Source: Actinomadura luzonensis (GTDB lineage Bacteria; Actinomycetota; Actinomycetes; Streptosporangiales; Streptosporangiaceae). From it: a DNA stretch of 64,000 nucleotides. Positions 8,492-16,125 of the stretch are shown here, piece by piece. The position numbers and the translations under genes were made by a program. The notes under the pieces are model-generated. The model ran no database searches. It worked only from the letters and a program-made list of their open reading frames with translations, and was not told the origin of the DNA. Each line of letters opens with the position of its first letter. Within the stretch, counting starts at the first letter, position 1. The stretch is taken from positions 1,178,001-1,242,000 of the forward strand of contig NZ_JAKRKC020000001.1 of NCBI RefSeq assembly GCF_022664455.2, given 5' to 3'.

Positions 8492-9130
8492 CTACCCGGT
8501 GGTGAGCGCGCCGTGCAGGAACAGGTCGACCAGCTCGGCGGAGCTCATCGGGTCGGGATGCCGGCCGCCCGCCATGACCAGCATCTGGAACGCCTGGGCG
8601 AGCCGTTCCGGCGGCAGCCTCAGCGTGTCGCGCTCCGGGTCGAACAGGCCCGCCAGCGCCTCGCGGTGCGCGGTCAGCGAGGCCTCGCGGGCGTCGGCGC
8701 CGCGCCTGAGCCGGTCCTCGCGGCTCTCGCCCTCGGCCGCCGCCGGGGCGGTGGGGTCGCCGCGCCGCAGGCCGCCGGAGGCGGCCATCGCGCCGGCGAC
8801 CGCGCCCATCCTGGCCAGGTAGCCGCGCAGCGCCTCGGCGGCCTCGATGAGGCGTTCGGCCAGCGGCAGCTCCAGCGAGATGGACGCGATGTGGGCGAGG
8901 GTGTCGTCGGGCCGCAGCGCCTCGGCCATGCAGGCGGCGAGCAGGGCGTCCTTGTCGCCGAACGCGCGGAAGACGGTGCCCTCGCCGATGCCGGCCGCGC
9001 GGGCGACCTGCGCGGTGGTGACGGACGTGCCGTACTCGACGACGAGGGGGAGGGCCGCGCGGACGATCATCTCGCGGCGTTGTTCGGGGGTCATCGCCGG
9101 CGCTCGCCGCCGGCCTGTCGCTTCTGTCAT
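8492..9130 (-). CDS. TetR-family transcriptional regulator
   Basis: A 212-residue regulator. The N-terminal helix-turn-helix is clear (VTTAQVARAAGIGEGTVFRAFGDKDALLAA, about residues 37-66), followed by a helical ligand-binding domain. It lies 50 bases downstream of an ECF42 sigma-factor gene on the same strand. Two near-identical palindromes occupy that gap, so it probably has its own autoregulated promoter while also being reachable from the sigma-factor transcript. The ligand is unknown. The C-terminal half is not diagnostic of a known subfamily. Confidence 0.92.
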   Translation of the reverse strand: MTEATGRRRAPAMTPEQRREMIVRAALPLVVEYGTSVTTAQVARAAGIGEGTVFRAFGDKDALLAACMAEALRPDDTLAHIASISLELPLAERLIEAAEALRGYLARMGAVAGAMAASGGLRRGDPTAPAAAEGESREDRLRRGADAREASLTAHREALAGLFDPERDTLRLPPERLAQAFQMLVMAGGRHPDPMSSAELVDLFLHGALTTG

Positions 9131-9142
9131 GCTTCGACAGTA

Positions 9143-9188
9143 CGGAGTGAGGGCTCACTCCGTCAAGTGGGAATGAGTGCTCACTCCG
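9143..9188 (-). promoter_or_regulatory. tandem TetR operators
   Basis: The first site, CGGAGTGAG-GG-CTCACTCCG (9143-9162), is a perfect 9-bp inverted repeat. The second, GGGAATGAGTGCTCACTCCG (9169-9188), keeps the same right half and differs slightly on the left. Their centres are 26 bp apart. The second site overlaps the end of the upstream sigma-factor gene. They lie 13-58 bases before the TetR start, consistent with autoregulation by two bound dimers. Confidence 0.8.
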
Positions 9189-10428
9189 CGACCCGGAGCG
9201 CGGCCGCGCGGGTGCGCAGGTACCGCTGCTGCGGCAGGCTCGTGGTGCGGCGGGCCGCCTCCTCGTACGCCGCCAGCGCCGCCTCCCGGTCACCGGCCAT
9301 CTCCAGCAGGTGCGCCCGCACCGCGTGCAGCCGGTGGTCGCCGGCCACCCGCTCGTCGCCGGCCAGCCGGTCGAGCCGGGCCAGCCCGGCGGCCGGGCCC
9401 CTGGCCATGGCCACCGCGACGGCGTGGTTGAGCGCCACCATCGGGTTCGGCGACATGCGGAGCAGCACGCCGTACAACGCCTCGATCTGCGGCCAGTCGG
9501 TCTCGGCCGCGCTCGGGGCCTCGTCGTGCACGGCGGCGATGGCCGCCTGGATCTGGTACGGCCCCGGCCGCCCCTGCCGGAGGGCCGCGGTGACCAGCGC
9601 GACGCCCTCCTCGACGCGGGCCGCGTCCCACAGGGCGCGGTCCTGCTCGGCCATGGGGATCAGCGCGCCGTCGGGGCCGGTGCGGGCCGGGCGGCGGGCG
9701 TCGGTGAGCAGCATCAGCGCGAGCAGCCCGGCCACCTCGGGGTCACCGGGCAGCAGCCGGCGCAGCAGGCGGGCCAGCCTGATCGCCTCGGCCGCCAGCT
9801 CGGCGCGCTGGAGGTCGGGGCCCGAGGTGGCGGCGTACCCCTCGTTGAAGATCAGGTAGAGGGCGTGCAGGACGGCGGCCAGCCGGTCGGCGCGCTCGGC
9901 CGGCCCGGGCATCCGGAACGGCACCCCGCTGTCCTTGATCCGCTGCTTGGCGCGGGTGATGCGGCGGGTCATGGTCGCCTCGGGCACCAGGAACGCGCGG
10001 GCGATCTCCGCCGTGCTCAGGCCGCCGACCGCGCGCAGCGTGAGCGCGAGCTGCGAGGACGGGGTGAGCGCCGGATGGCAGCACAGGAACAGCAGCACCA
10101 GCGTGTCGTCCTCCGGCTCCGGCGGCCGGTCGGCGGGCGGGGCGAGCCATTCAGCGGGCAGCGCCCGCGCGGCCACCGCGTCCTCCCGGCGGCGGCGCGC
10201 CTGCTCGGCCCGCAGCAGGTCGGTCAGCCGCCGCGCGGCCACGGTGATCAGCCAGGCGCGCGGGTCGTCCGGCACGCCCTGCTCCGGCCACTGGACGGCG
10301 GCGGCCAGCAGCGCCTCCTGCACGGCGTCCTCGGCGGTGTCGAAGTGGCCGTAGCGGCGCACGAGCGCGCCGAGGACCTGCGGCGCGAGCGCGCGCAGCA
10401 GGTCCTCGGCCGGTTCACCGGCGATCAC
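9181..10428 (-). CDS. ECF sigma factor of the ECF42 type with C-terminal TPR-like extension
   Basis: A 415-residue sigma factor. Region 2 is visible in HFDTAEDAVQEALLAA and WPEQGVPDDPRAWLI, and region 4 in LALTLRAVGGLSTAEIARAFLVPEATMTRRI. A long C-terminal extension of helical repeats (GRPGPYQIQAAIAAVH, NPMVALNHAVAVAMARG, LEMAGDREAALAAYEEAARR) is the hallmark of ECF42. In that group the extension is required for activity, and the genomic partner is a DGPF-domain protein, which is present immediately upstream. The GTG start overlaps the partner's TGA stop (GTGA), favouring this start over longer readings. No anti-sigma gene is adjacent. Confidence 0.92.
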   Translation of the reverse strand: MIAGEPAEDLLRALAPQVLGALVRRYGHFDTAEDAVQEALLAAAVQWPEQGVPDDPRAWLITVAARRLTDLLRAEQARRRREDAVAARALPAEWLAPPADRPPEPEDDTLVLLFLCCHPALTPSSQLALTLRAVGGLSTAEIARAFLVPEATMTRRITRAKQRIKDSGVPFRMPGPAERADRLAAVLHALYLIFNEGYAATSGPDLQRAELAAEAIRLARLLRRLLPGDPEVAGLLALMLLTDARRPARTGPDGALIPMAEQDRALWDAARVEEGVALVTAALRQGRPGPYQIQAAIAAVHDEAPSAAETDWPQIEALYGVLLRMSPNPMVALNHAVAVAMARGPAAGLARLDRLAGDERVAGDHRLHAVRAHLLEMAGDREAALAAYEEAARRTTSLPQQRYLRTRAAALRVAE

Positions 10429-10829
10429 AGCTCCAGGTCGGCGCTGGAGTCCATGATCGGGCGGACGTCGGCGTACATGGTGTCGGACGGGTCGCCGGGG
10501 TACGGGCACTGGCCGAGGCGGGCGGCGATGCCGCAGGCCCGGTCGAAGCTCTCGCACTCGACGATCCAGTAGCCGGCCAGCACCTCCTGGGTCTCGGCGT
10601 ACGGGCCGTCGGTGACGAACGCCTCGCCGCCCCGCGACCCCATCCGGCGCGTGTGCACCGGCGCGGCGAGCGCGCGGGTCTCCACCAGCTCGCCGGACTC
10701 CGCCAGCTCCTTGTTGAAGGTCTCCATGAACTGGTGCATGGCCGCCACGGCCTCCCCGGACCAGTCGCCGGCGCCGCTCATGGCGTCGTAGTCCCGCTGC
10801 GACGCGTACGAGAGGATCATGTACTTCAC
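10425..10829 (-). CDS. YCII/DGPF-domain protein, ECF42 partner
   Basis: A 134-residue single-domain protein beginning MKYMILSYAS, with the DGPF-type motif as FVTDGPYAETQEVLAGY. YCII-related ferredoxin-like proteins of this kind are the conserved genetic partners of ECF42 sigma factors. What they sense or do is not established. A good SD (AAAGGGGA) precedes the start, and the gene overlaps the sigma-factor gene by 4 bases, so the two should be made together. It is divergent from an alpha/beta-hydrolase gene across 71 bases. Confidence 0.9.
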   Translation of the reverse strand: MKYMILSYASQRDYDAMSGAGDWSGEAVAAMHQFMETFNKELAESGELVETRALAAPVHTRRMGSRGGEAFVTDGPYAETQEVLAGYWIVECESFDRACGIAARLGQCPYPGDPSDTMYADVRPIMDSSADLEL

Positions 10830-10900
10830 GGTGTTCCCCTTTCTCTCAGCAGGGACGTCGGAGCCGCGGCCGTGTTCCGGACATCGTTACCATCGAAGGC

Positions 10901-11689
10901 GTGCCTTATGCGACAACCGGCGGCGGAGTGAAGCTGTCCTACCAGGTCAGGGGCGACGGTCCGGCGCTCGTGCTGCTCCAGGGCCAGGCCAACGGCCACC
11001 GGTGGTGGGACTCCGTCCGTGCCGACTTCGCGGCCGCTCACCGCACGATCACGCTCGACTGGCGGGGCACCGGCGACAGCGACAAACCGGACGAGCCGTA
11101 CAGCACCCGGGGGTTCGCCGCCGACGTCGTGGCCGTGCTGGACGAGCTGGAGGTGCGGCGGGCGCACGTGTACGGCACGTCGATGGGCGGCCGGGTGGCC
11201 CAGTGGCTGGCCGCCGACCACCCCGGCCGGGTGGGCGCGCTGGTGCTCGGCTGCAGCTCCCCCGGCGGCGCGCACGGCGTCGAGCGCGGCCACGACGTGC
11301 GCCGCTCGCTGGCCCAGCCCGACCGCGCGGCGGCGGAGCGGGCGCTGCTGGAGCTCATGTACACCCCCGACTGGCTGGCCACGCATCCTGGCCCCCACCT
11401 CACGGTCGGCGACCCCGGCATGCCCGCGCACGCCCGCCGCCGCCACCTGGCCGCGAGCGCCGGGCACGACGCCTGGGACGCGCTGCCCTCGATCACCGCG
11501 CCCACGCTCGTGGTGCACGGCACCGACGACGTGTTCAACCCGGCGGCCAACGCGCCGCTGCTGGCCGGCCGCATCCCCGGCGCGGAGCTGCGGCTGATCG
11601 AGGGGGCCCGGCACGCCTACTTCGAGGAGTTCCGCGAGGTGGCGAGCCCGACGGTGCTGGAGTTCCTGGCTAGCCGGCCGCTCGGGTGA
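10901..11689 (+). CDS. alpha/beta hydrolase
   Basis: A 262-residue enzyme of the alpha/beta-hydrolase fold. The nucleophile elbow is GTSMGG, the acid is in HGTDDVFNP and the histidine in EGARHAYFEE, with an oxyanion-hole segment near VLLQGQANG. No lid or tag identifies the substrate; esterase or lactonase-like members are common. It starts at GTG and has no signal peptide. It is divergent from the ECF42 operon and could belong to its regulon, which is a guess. The last 20 bases overlap the 3' end of the convergent HAD gene. Confidence 0.88.
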   Translation: MPYATTGGGVKLSYQVRGDGPALVLLQGQANGHRWWDSVRADFAAAHRTITLDWRGTGDSDKPDEPYSTRGFAADVVAVLDELEVRRAHVYGTSMGGRVAQWLAADHPGRVGALVLGCSSPGGAHGVERGHDVRRSLAQPDRAAAERALLELMYTPDWLATHPGPHLTVGDPGMPAHARRRHLAASAGHDAWDALPSITAPTLVVHGTDDVFNPAANAPLLAGRIPGAELRLIEGARHAYFEEFREVASPTVLEFLASRPLG

Positions 11690-12329
11690 GCGCGGCGGCC
11701 AGCGCCGGCAGGTCGGGGGCGCTGACCCGCGGCGCGCCCAGCACGCTCGGGTACGGCGTGCCGCGCCGGTCCAGGTAGGCGCCCACCAGCCCGGCCCGCT
11801 GCGCGCCCTCGACGTCCCAGGGATGGACGGCGACCAGGGCCGCCTCGTCCGGCCGCACCCCGGCGCGGGCGACGGCGTACTCGTAGGCCGCGCGGGCGGG
11901 CTTCCAGGCGCGGGGGCCGCTCACGTCGAGCCGGGCCTCGACCAGGTCGAGCAGCCCTTCGCGGGCCAGGATGCCCTCGGTCATGGCGGCGGCCCCGTTC
12001 GTCATGGTGAACAGCCGGACGCCCGCAGCGCGCAGCATCCGCATGCCCTCGGGCACGTCGGGGTGCACCCGCAGCGCGGCGAAGCCGCCCAGCACGTGCG
12101 CGACGCCCTGCTCGGCGAGGCCCATCCCGGTCAGGACGTCGCGGGCGACCTCGGCGAACCCGGCGTACCCGCCGGCCGCCGTCAGCGCGAAGCCGTCGCG
12201 CAGCACGCTCGCGAACCAGGTGTCCATGAGGTGGCCGGGCAGCCCCGCCTCCTCGAACCTGGCCCGCAGCGGCTCCATGTCGGTGAGCGTCTCGTTCACG
12301 TCGAAGATCACGGCCTGGGGCGGGGTCAT
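11670..12329 (-). CDS. HAD-family hydrolase (haloacid-dehalogenase type)
   Basis: A 219-residue HAD protein. Motif I is FDVNETLTD (nucleophile Asp; the usual second Asp is Asn), motif II is in FTMTNGA, motif III is the Lys of RAWKPARAAYE, and motif IV is in VAVHPWDVEGAQRAGL. The FDVNETL variant is typical of a branch annotated as haloacid dehalogenase or phosphoglycolate-phosphatase-like; the substrate is open. The ATG overlaps the stop of the upstream TetR gene (ATGA), so the two form an operon and the TetR protein likely controls it. Confidence 0.88.
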   Translation of the reverse strand: MTPPQAVIFDVNETLTDMEPLRARFEEAGLPGHLMDTWFASVLRDGFALTAAGGYAGFAEVARDVLTGMGLAEQGVAHVLGGFAALRVHPDVPEGMRMLRAAGVRLFTMTNGAAAMTEGILAREGLLDLVEARLDVSGPRAWKPARAAYEYAVARAGVRPDEAALVAVHPWDVEGAQRAGLVGAYLDRRGTPYPSVLGAPRVSAPDLPALAAALTRAAG

Positions 12330-12910
12330 GGGTGCTCCTCAGTGCGTAGGGAATCGAGCGCGGCGGACACGCCCCGCCGCAGGTCGTCCGGGTGCGCGCC
12401 GGCGCGCGAGCGCAGGTTGACCCCGTAGGCCAGCAGGGTGAGCAGCTCGGCGGCGCCGTCCGGGTCGAGGCCCGGGCGGAGCGCGCCGGGCTCCAGCGCG
12501 GCGCGGAAGGCCGCGCGGAGCCGGGCCTGGTGGCCGTCGAGCACCGCCCGGACCTCGGGGTCGCCGCCCTCGGCCTGGGCGTGGGCGTTGGTCACCAGGC
12601 AGCCCCAGCGGGCGTGCTCGCCGGTGCAGCGGGAGGCGATCAGCCGGTCGAAGAACGCCTCGACGGCGGCGAGCCCGCGCCCGTCGGCCGCCAGGGCGTC
12701 GAGGACGGGGGCCGAGCGGCGTTCGACGTAGCGGCGCAGGGCCTGGACGTACAGCTCGCGCTTGCCGCCGAAGGTGGCGTACAGGCTGGAGCGGCTGATG
12801 CCGGTGGCGGCGACGACCTCGGCGATGCCGGTGGTGGCGCCGCGCTGCCAGAACAGGCGCTCGACCTGCTCCAGCACCTCCTCGGGGTCGAAGTGCTTCA
12901 CGTCCGGCAT
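12326..12910 (-). CDS. TetR-family transcriptional regulator
   Basis: A 194-residue regulator with the helix-turn-helix GIAEVVAATGISRSSLYATFGGKRELYVQAL and a TetR_C-type domain in which CTGEHARWGCLVTNAH carries two cysteines. That ligand-domain sequence is common in regulators of oxidoreductases and hydrolases responding to small electrophiles; the actual signal is unknown. It is first gene of a two-gene operon with the HAD hydrolase (4-base overlap). A palindrome lies 18 bases upstream of the start and is the probable autoregulatory operator. Confidence 0.92.
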   Translation of the reverse strand: MPDVKHFDPEEVLEQVERLFWQRGATTGIAEVVAATGISRSSLYATFGGKRELYVQALRRYVERRSAPVLDALAADGRGLAAVEAFFDRLIASRCTGEHARWGCLVTNAHAQAEGGDPEVRAVLDGHQARLRAAFRAALEPGALRPGLDPDGAAELLTLLAYGVNLRSRAGAHPDDLRRGVSAALDSLRTEEHP

Positions 12911-12927
12911 CAGGCGGGCTCCTTATT

Positions 12928-12945
12928 TTGGAACGACCATTCCAA
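12928..12945 (-). promoter_or_regulatory. TetR operator candidate
   Basis: TTGGAA-CGACCA-TTCCAA is a perfect 6-bp inverted repeat with a 6-bp spacer, placed between the TetR start and the DUF2000 gene. The position and size fit a TetR dimer site. Confidence 0.65.
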
Positions 12946-12961
12946 GATAGCACGCCGCCGG

Positions 12962-13417
12962 TCAGCGCAGCAGCGGGAGGCGTCCGGTGAGCCGTTCCAC
13001 GATCGGGCGCGGCCCGAACAGGCTGACCGCGTAGTACGACGGCTCCTCGGCCCGGGCGAGCGCGGCGAGGTAGTCGTCGTACGCGGACGCCCGCTGGGCG
13101 ATGTCGGCCATGTCCGCCATGACCAGCTCCGCCTCCCCGGCCGCCTCGTCCCGCACGCGGCGGACGATCGCGGCGGGCGCGGCCAGCACCGTGCAGCCCG
13201 TCCAGGGCAGGCCCGCGTGCGCGGCCCCCGCCGCGTCCAGCCCGCCCGCCCCCACGATGGCCGGCACCGCGACCCCGACGGAGGCGGCCAGGCAGGCGGC
13301 GGCGTTGGCCTGCAGCCCGCGCGGCAGGTCGCGGTCCACGACGATGACCCACTTCACCGGCAGTTGTCCGGTCGGCAGGTCGCCACGGCGCTCCAGGTCG
13401 GCGAGGACGCTCATCAC
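12962..13417 (-). CDS. DUF2000 family protein
   Basis: A 151-residue protein matching DUF2000: VKWVIVVDRDLPRGLQANAAACLAASVG near the N-terminus and a C-terminal PSYYAVSLFGPRPIVERLTG. DUF2000 has a peptidyl-tRNA-hydrolase-like fold by family knowledge, but no known role. Two starts are possible: GTG at 13417 (6 bases from a GGAGAAGGG SD) or ATG at 13414. It is divergent from an AsnC/Lrp regulator, and the two share palindromic sites, so the regulator probably controls it. Confidence 0.85.
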   Translation of the reverse strand: MMSVLADLERRGDLPTGQLPVKWVIVVDRDLPRGLQANAAACLAASVGVAVPAIVGAGGLDAAGAAHAGLPWTGCTVLAAPAAIVRRVRDEAAGEAELVMADMADIAQRASAYDDYLAALARAEEPSYYAVSLFGPRPIVERLTGRLPLLR

Positions 13418-13430
13418 TACGATCCCTTCT

Positions 13431-13507
13431 CCGAAGTTCGGTCGTCAGATTCGCAGTGACACCGTCGTTCCGCCAAGGCGAGGCGACGATTTCCGAAGAT
13501 AGTTCGG
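13431..13507. promoter_or_regulatory. paired CCGAA/TTCGG palindromes, probable AsnC/Lrp sites
   Basis: Two inverted repeats with the same arms lie in the DUF2000/Lrp divergent region: CCGAA-G-TTCGG (13431-13441) near the DUF2000 start and CCGAA-GATAG-TTCGG (13493-13507) near the regulator start. Multiple spaced sites in a divergent promoter are typical for AsnC/Lrp proteins. Assignment to this regulator is inference. Confidence 0.6.
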
Positions 13508-13529
13508 CGGCTCGTGGCAGGATGGCGTC

Positions 13530-14024
13530 GTGGACGAACTTGATACGGCGATCCTGGCCGAGCTGCAACGCGACGGCCGCCAGACCAACCGCGAGCTGGC
13601 CGAGCGCATCGGCCTCGCCCCCTCGACCTGCCTGGAGCGGGTGCGCTCGCTGCGCGCCGCCGGCGTGATCGAGGGCTTCCACGCCGAGGTCAATCTCGAC
13701 GCCGTGGGCCGCCCCGTCCAGGCGCTCATCAACGTGCGGCTGCACCCCAAGATCCGCGAGGCCGTCGAGGGCTTCCGCGACCACGTCGCCGCGCTGCCCG
13801 AGACGCTGGCCGTCTTCGTCGTCTCCGGCGGCGACGACTTCATCATCCAGGTGGGCGTGCGCGACGCCGGCCACCTGCGCGACTTCGTGCTCGACCACGT
13901 CGCGCGGCACCGCAACATCGCCGACGTCCGCACCTCGCTGGTCTACGACCACATCCGCAAGACGTCGGTGGAGGTGCTGCCGCCGCAGGCGCCCTCCCGG
14001 CCCCGCACCCGCCGGCCAGGGTAA
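13530..14024 (+). CDS. AsnC/Lrp-family transcriptional regulator
   Basis: A 164-residue regulator. The N-terminal helix-turn-helix reads LDTAILAELQRDGRQTNRELAERIGLAPSTCLERVRSL, followed by a RAM ligand domain (VNLDAVGRPVQALINVRL, ETLAVFVVSGGDDFIIQVGV). The last 18 residues are a basic Pro/Arg tail not usual for the family. It starts at GTG. Divergent placement against DUF2000 suggests a single local target. Amino acids are the usual effectors of the family; which one applies here cannot be read. Confidence 0.92.
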   Translation: MDELDTAILAELQRDGRQTNRELAERIGLAPSTCLERVRSLRAAGVIEGFHAEVNLDAVGRPVQALINVRLHPKIREAVEGFRDHVAALPETLAVFVVSGGDDFIIQVGVRDAGHLRDFVLDHVARHRNIADVRTSLVYDHIRKTSVEVLPPQAPSRPRTRRPG

Positions 14025-14174
14025 ATGGGTGGTCACCAGGCGGGGGCTCCGGTTACCGTCATGATCGTGCGGACCCGCGGCCCACCGTACGGCATCGACC
14101 GACGGCGCGGCGATGGTCACCGGGCACCGTCCTGAAAGCTCGCGAACGATCGCGGGCCGCGGGTTCCCGCACGT

Positions 14175-15137
14175 TCACCGCCGCCCGGCGAACGCCTCCT
14201 GGGCGGCGAAGATCTCCTTGCGCATCGTCTCGCTGCCGGTGTGGCCCGAGTCGCCCACCATGACCAGCCGGGCGTCCGGCCACGCCCTGGACAGCTCCCA
14301 GGCGGTGTCGGGCGGGCCGCCCATGTCGATGCGGCCGTGGATGAGCACGCCCGGGATGCCGGCCAGCCGGTGCGCCTCGCGCAGCAGCACGCCCTCCTCC
14401 AGCCAGGCGGCGTTGGAGAAGTAGTGCGAGCAGATGCGGACGAGCGCCAGCCTGGCCTCGTCCGGGCGGTCGCTGTAGGCGTTCGGCTTGCCGTTGGGCT
14501 CGGCGGAGATCACCGCGTCCTCCCAGGCGCACCAGTCGAGGGTGGCCTTCATCCGCACCTCGGGATCGGGGTCGGCGACCAGCTTCGCGTACGCGGCCAG
14601 CAGGTGGAAGGTGTCGCCGCCGCGCTCGCTCTCCGGCACCCCCTGCCGGAAGCGCTCCAGCGCCTCGGGGAAGAACCGGCCGGCGCCCCGGTAGAGCCAG
14701 TCGATCTCGTAGCGGCGGGTGGTCGTCACCGCCACGATGATCATCTCGGACACCCGTTCCGGATGGGTCTCGGCGTAGGCCAGCATGAGCGTCGAGCCCC
14801 ACGAGCCGCCGTAGAGCAGCCACCTGTCGACGCCCAGGTGCTCGCGCAGCAGCTCCATGTCGGCGATGAGGTGCTGGGTGGTGTTGGCGCTCAGGTCGGT
14901 CGCCGGGTCGGCGGCGTGGGGGCGGCTGCGGCCGCAGTTGCGCTGGTCGAACAGGATGATGCGGTAGCGCTCCGGGTCGAACGTGCGCCGCATGCCCGTG
15001 GAGCAGCCGGAGCCGGGGCCGCCGTGCACCACCAGGGCGGGCTTGCCGTCGGGGTTGCCGCAGACCTCCCAGTACACGAGGTTGCCGTCGCCGACGTCCA
15101 GCATGCCGTGGTCGTACGGCTCGATCGGGGGATACAA
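14175..15137 (-). CDS. pip: prolyl aminopeptidase
   Basis: A 320-residue cytosolic serine peptidase (S33) that removes N-terminal proline from peptides. HGGPGSG (38-44), DQRNCGRS, the nucleophile in GGSWGS (Ser112), the Asp in HGRIDMGG and the His in GDSGHTGS are all present, and the length is normal. The start TTG TAT CCC is supported by an AAGGAG SD eight bases upstream and by the usual beginning YPPIEPYDHG. This TTG sits inside a 10-bp inverted repeat (see 15132-15178), which could control translation. Flanking genes do not suggest an operon. Confidence 0.94.
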   Translation of the reverse strand: MYPPIEPYDHGMLDVGDGNLVYWEVCGNPDGKPALVVHGGPGSGCSTGMRRTFDPERYRIILFDQRNCGRSRPHAADPATDLSANTTQHLIADMELLREHLGVDRWLLYGGSWGSTLMLAYAETHPERVSEMIIVAVTTTRRYEIDWLYRGAGRFFPEALERFRQGVPESERGGDTFHLLAAYAKLVADPDPEVRMKATLDWCAWEDAVISAEPNGKPNAYSDRPDEARLALVRICSHYFSNAAWLEEGVLLREAHRLAGIPGVLIHGRIDMGGPPDTAWELSRAWPDARLVMVGDSGHTGSETMRKEIFAAQEAFAGRR

Positions 15138-15178
15138 GCGCGGCTCCTTCCGCGGGGCGAATGTAACAGCGCTTGTAT
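15132..15178 (-). repeat. 10-bp inverted repeat enclosing the SD of pip
   Basis: ATACAAGCGC (15132-15141) and GCGCTTGTAT (15169-15178) are perfectly complementary and 27 bases apart. In the mRNA the second arm contains the UUG start codon and the loop contains the AAGGAG SD. The repeat could be a protein operator or an RNA hairpin that hides the start codon. Confidence 0.75.
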
Positions 15179-15220
15179 ATCAGCCTCGCGGCCGGCCGCT
15201 CCAACCGTTTCCCGCCGCGC

Positions 15221-16006
15221 TCACGCCACCTTGGACGACGGCGCCGTCCAGGTGTTGCAGGAGGCCGGGTCACCGGTCCTGAACCCGGCCCGCATCCAGT
15301 TCTTGATCGAGCCCGTCCGGCCGTACCAGCGCTCCTCGCCGCGGAGGTCGCCCTGGATGAGGCCGAGCAGGGCGTACCAGTCCTCCTCGGCCCGGTTCTT
15401 CAGCGGCCAGACGCTCTTCAGGAACGCGCCGGCGAAGCAGTCGCTCTGAAGGCTCTCGCGCCGCGCCTGCTCGTGGAGCTCGGACTTGTTCCGGTACGGC
15501 AGGTCGTCGTAGGCCGCCGCGATGGCGACGAGCTTCTGCACGTGGTAGGCGTACGTGGCCGCCGCCGTCCGGAACAGCCAGAGGTCGGAGGGATCATCGA
15601 GCCACGTCTTGCCGATCTGGAAGACCAGCGTGTTCGTCCGGCCGCAGTACCACGCCTGGGAGTCGGCCTTGTCGATGTCGAAGCCGCAGTACTTCTTCGG
15701 AATGCGGTCCAGGTGCAGAACCTTGACCTTCTTGTAACCGAGCTCGGCGTTCGTCAGGTGCTGTCCCCAGGTCTTTTCCAGGCACCGGACGATCGCGTTG
15801 ACATACACCCTGGCCTGCGCGAGATTTCCGCGCTTGACCCGGGGCTCGGTGCAGGTGGTCCTGGGCAGCGGGCCTGCCGTATAAAGCGGATTTTCTGTGA
15901 GTTGACGCTCTTTAACGGGATACGCGGCAGCGTGGGCGGCCGGTGCATTGGCGGCAACAGGGGCCAGCAGGGCGCACGCCAGCGTAGCGATCTTCAGGGT
16001 TTTCAC
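15221..16006 (-). CDS. secreted zinc-metallopeptidase-like protein with degenerate active site
   Basis: About 261 residues with a signal peptide (MKTLKIATLACALL, cleavage probably after AHA near residue 26). The mature part resembles the putative neutral zinc metallopeptidases (PF04228 type): CLEKTWGQHL early, AWYCGRTNTLVFQIG, and late SLQSDCFAGAFLKSVW, which corresponds to the ELQxxCFAG motif of that family. At the place of the HEYGHHVQ zinc motif it reads ATYAYHVQ (about 150-157), so the zinc-binding and catalytic residues are lost. Five or more cysteines suggest disulfides. The GTG at 16006 is chosen for the signal peptide; an ATG at 16051 is possible. Confidence 0.8.
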   Translation of the reverse strand: MKTLKIATLACALLAPVAANAPAAHAAAYPVKERQLTENPLYTAGPLPRTTCTEPRVKRGNLAQARVYVNAIVRCLEKTWGQHLTNAELGYKKVKVLHLDRIPKKYCGFDIDKADSQAWYCGRTNTLVFQIGKTWLDDPSDLWLFRTAAATYAYHVQKLVAIAAAYDDLPYRNKSELHEQARRESLQSDCFAGAFLKSVWPLKNRAEEDWYALLGLIQGDLRGEERWYGRTGSIKNWMRAGFRTGDPASCNTWTAPSSKVA

Positions 16007-16125
16007 GACGGGCGAGAATAGGGCCCCTCCGGTAAAGAGCGCTAGATCCAACTATGAAGTAATTCAAACACCACTAAGGGTAATGATCACTGCGGATGAT
16101 CGAATAACCACCCGCAGGGAGCATC

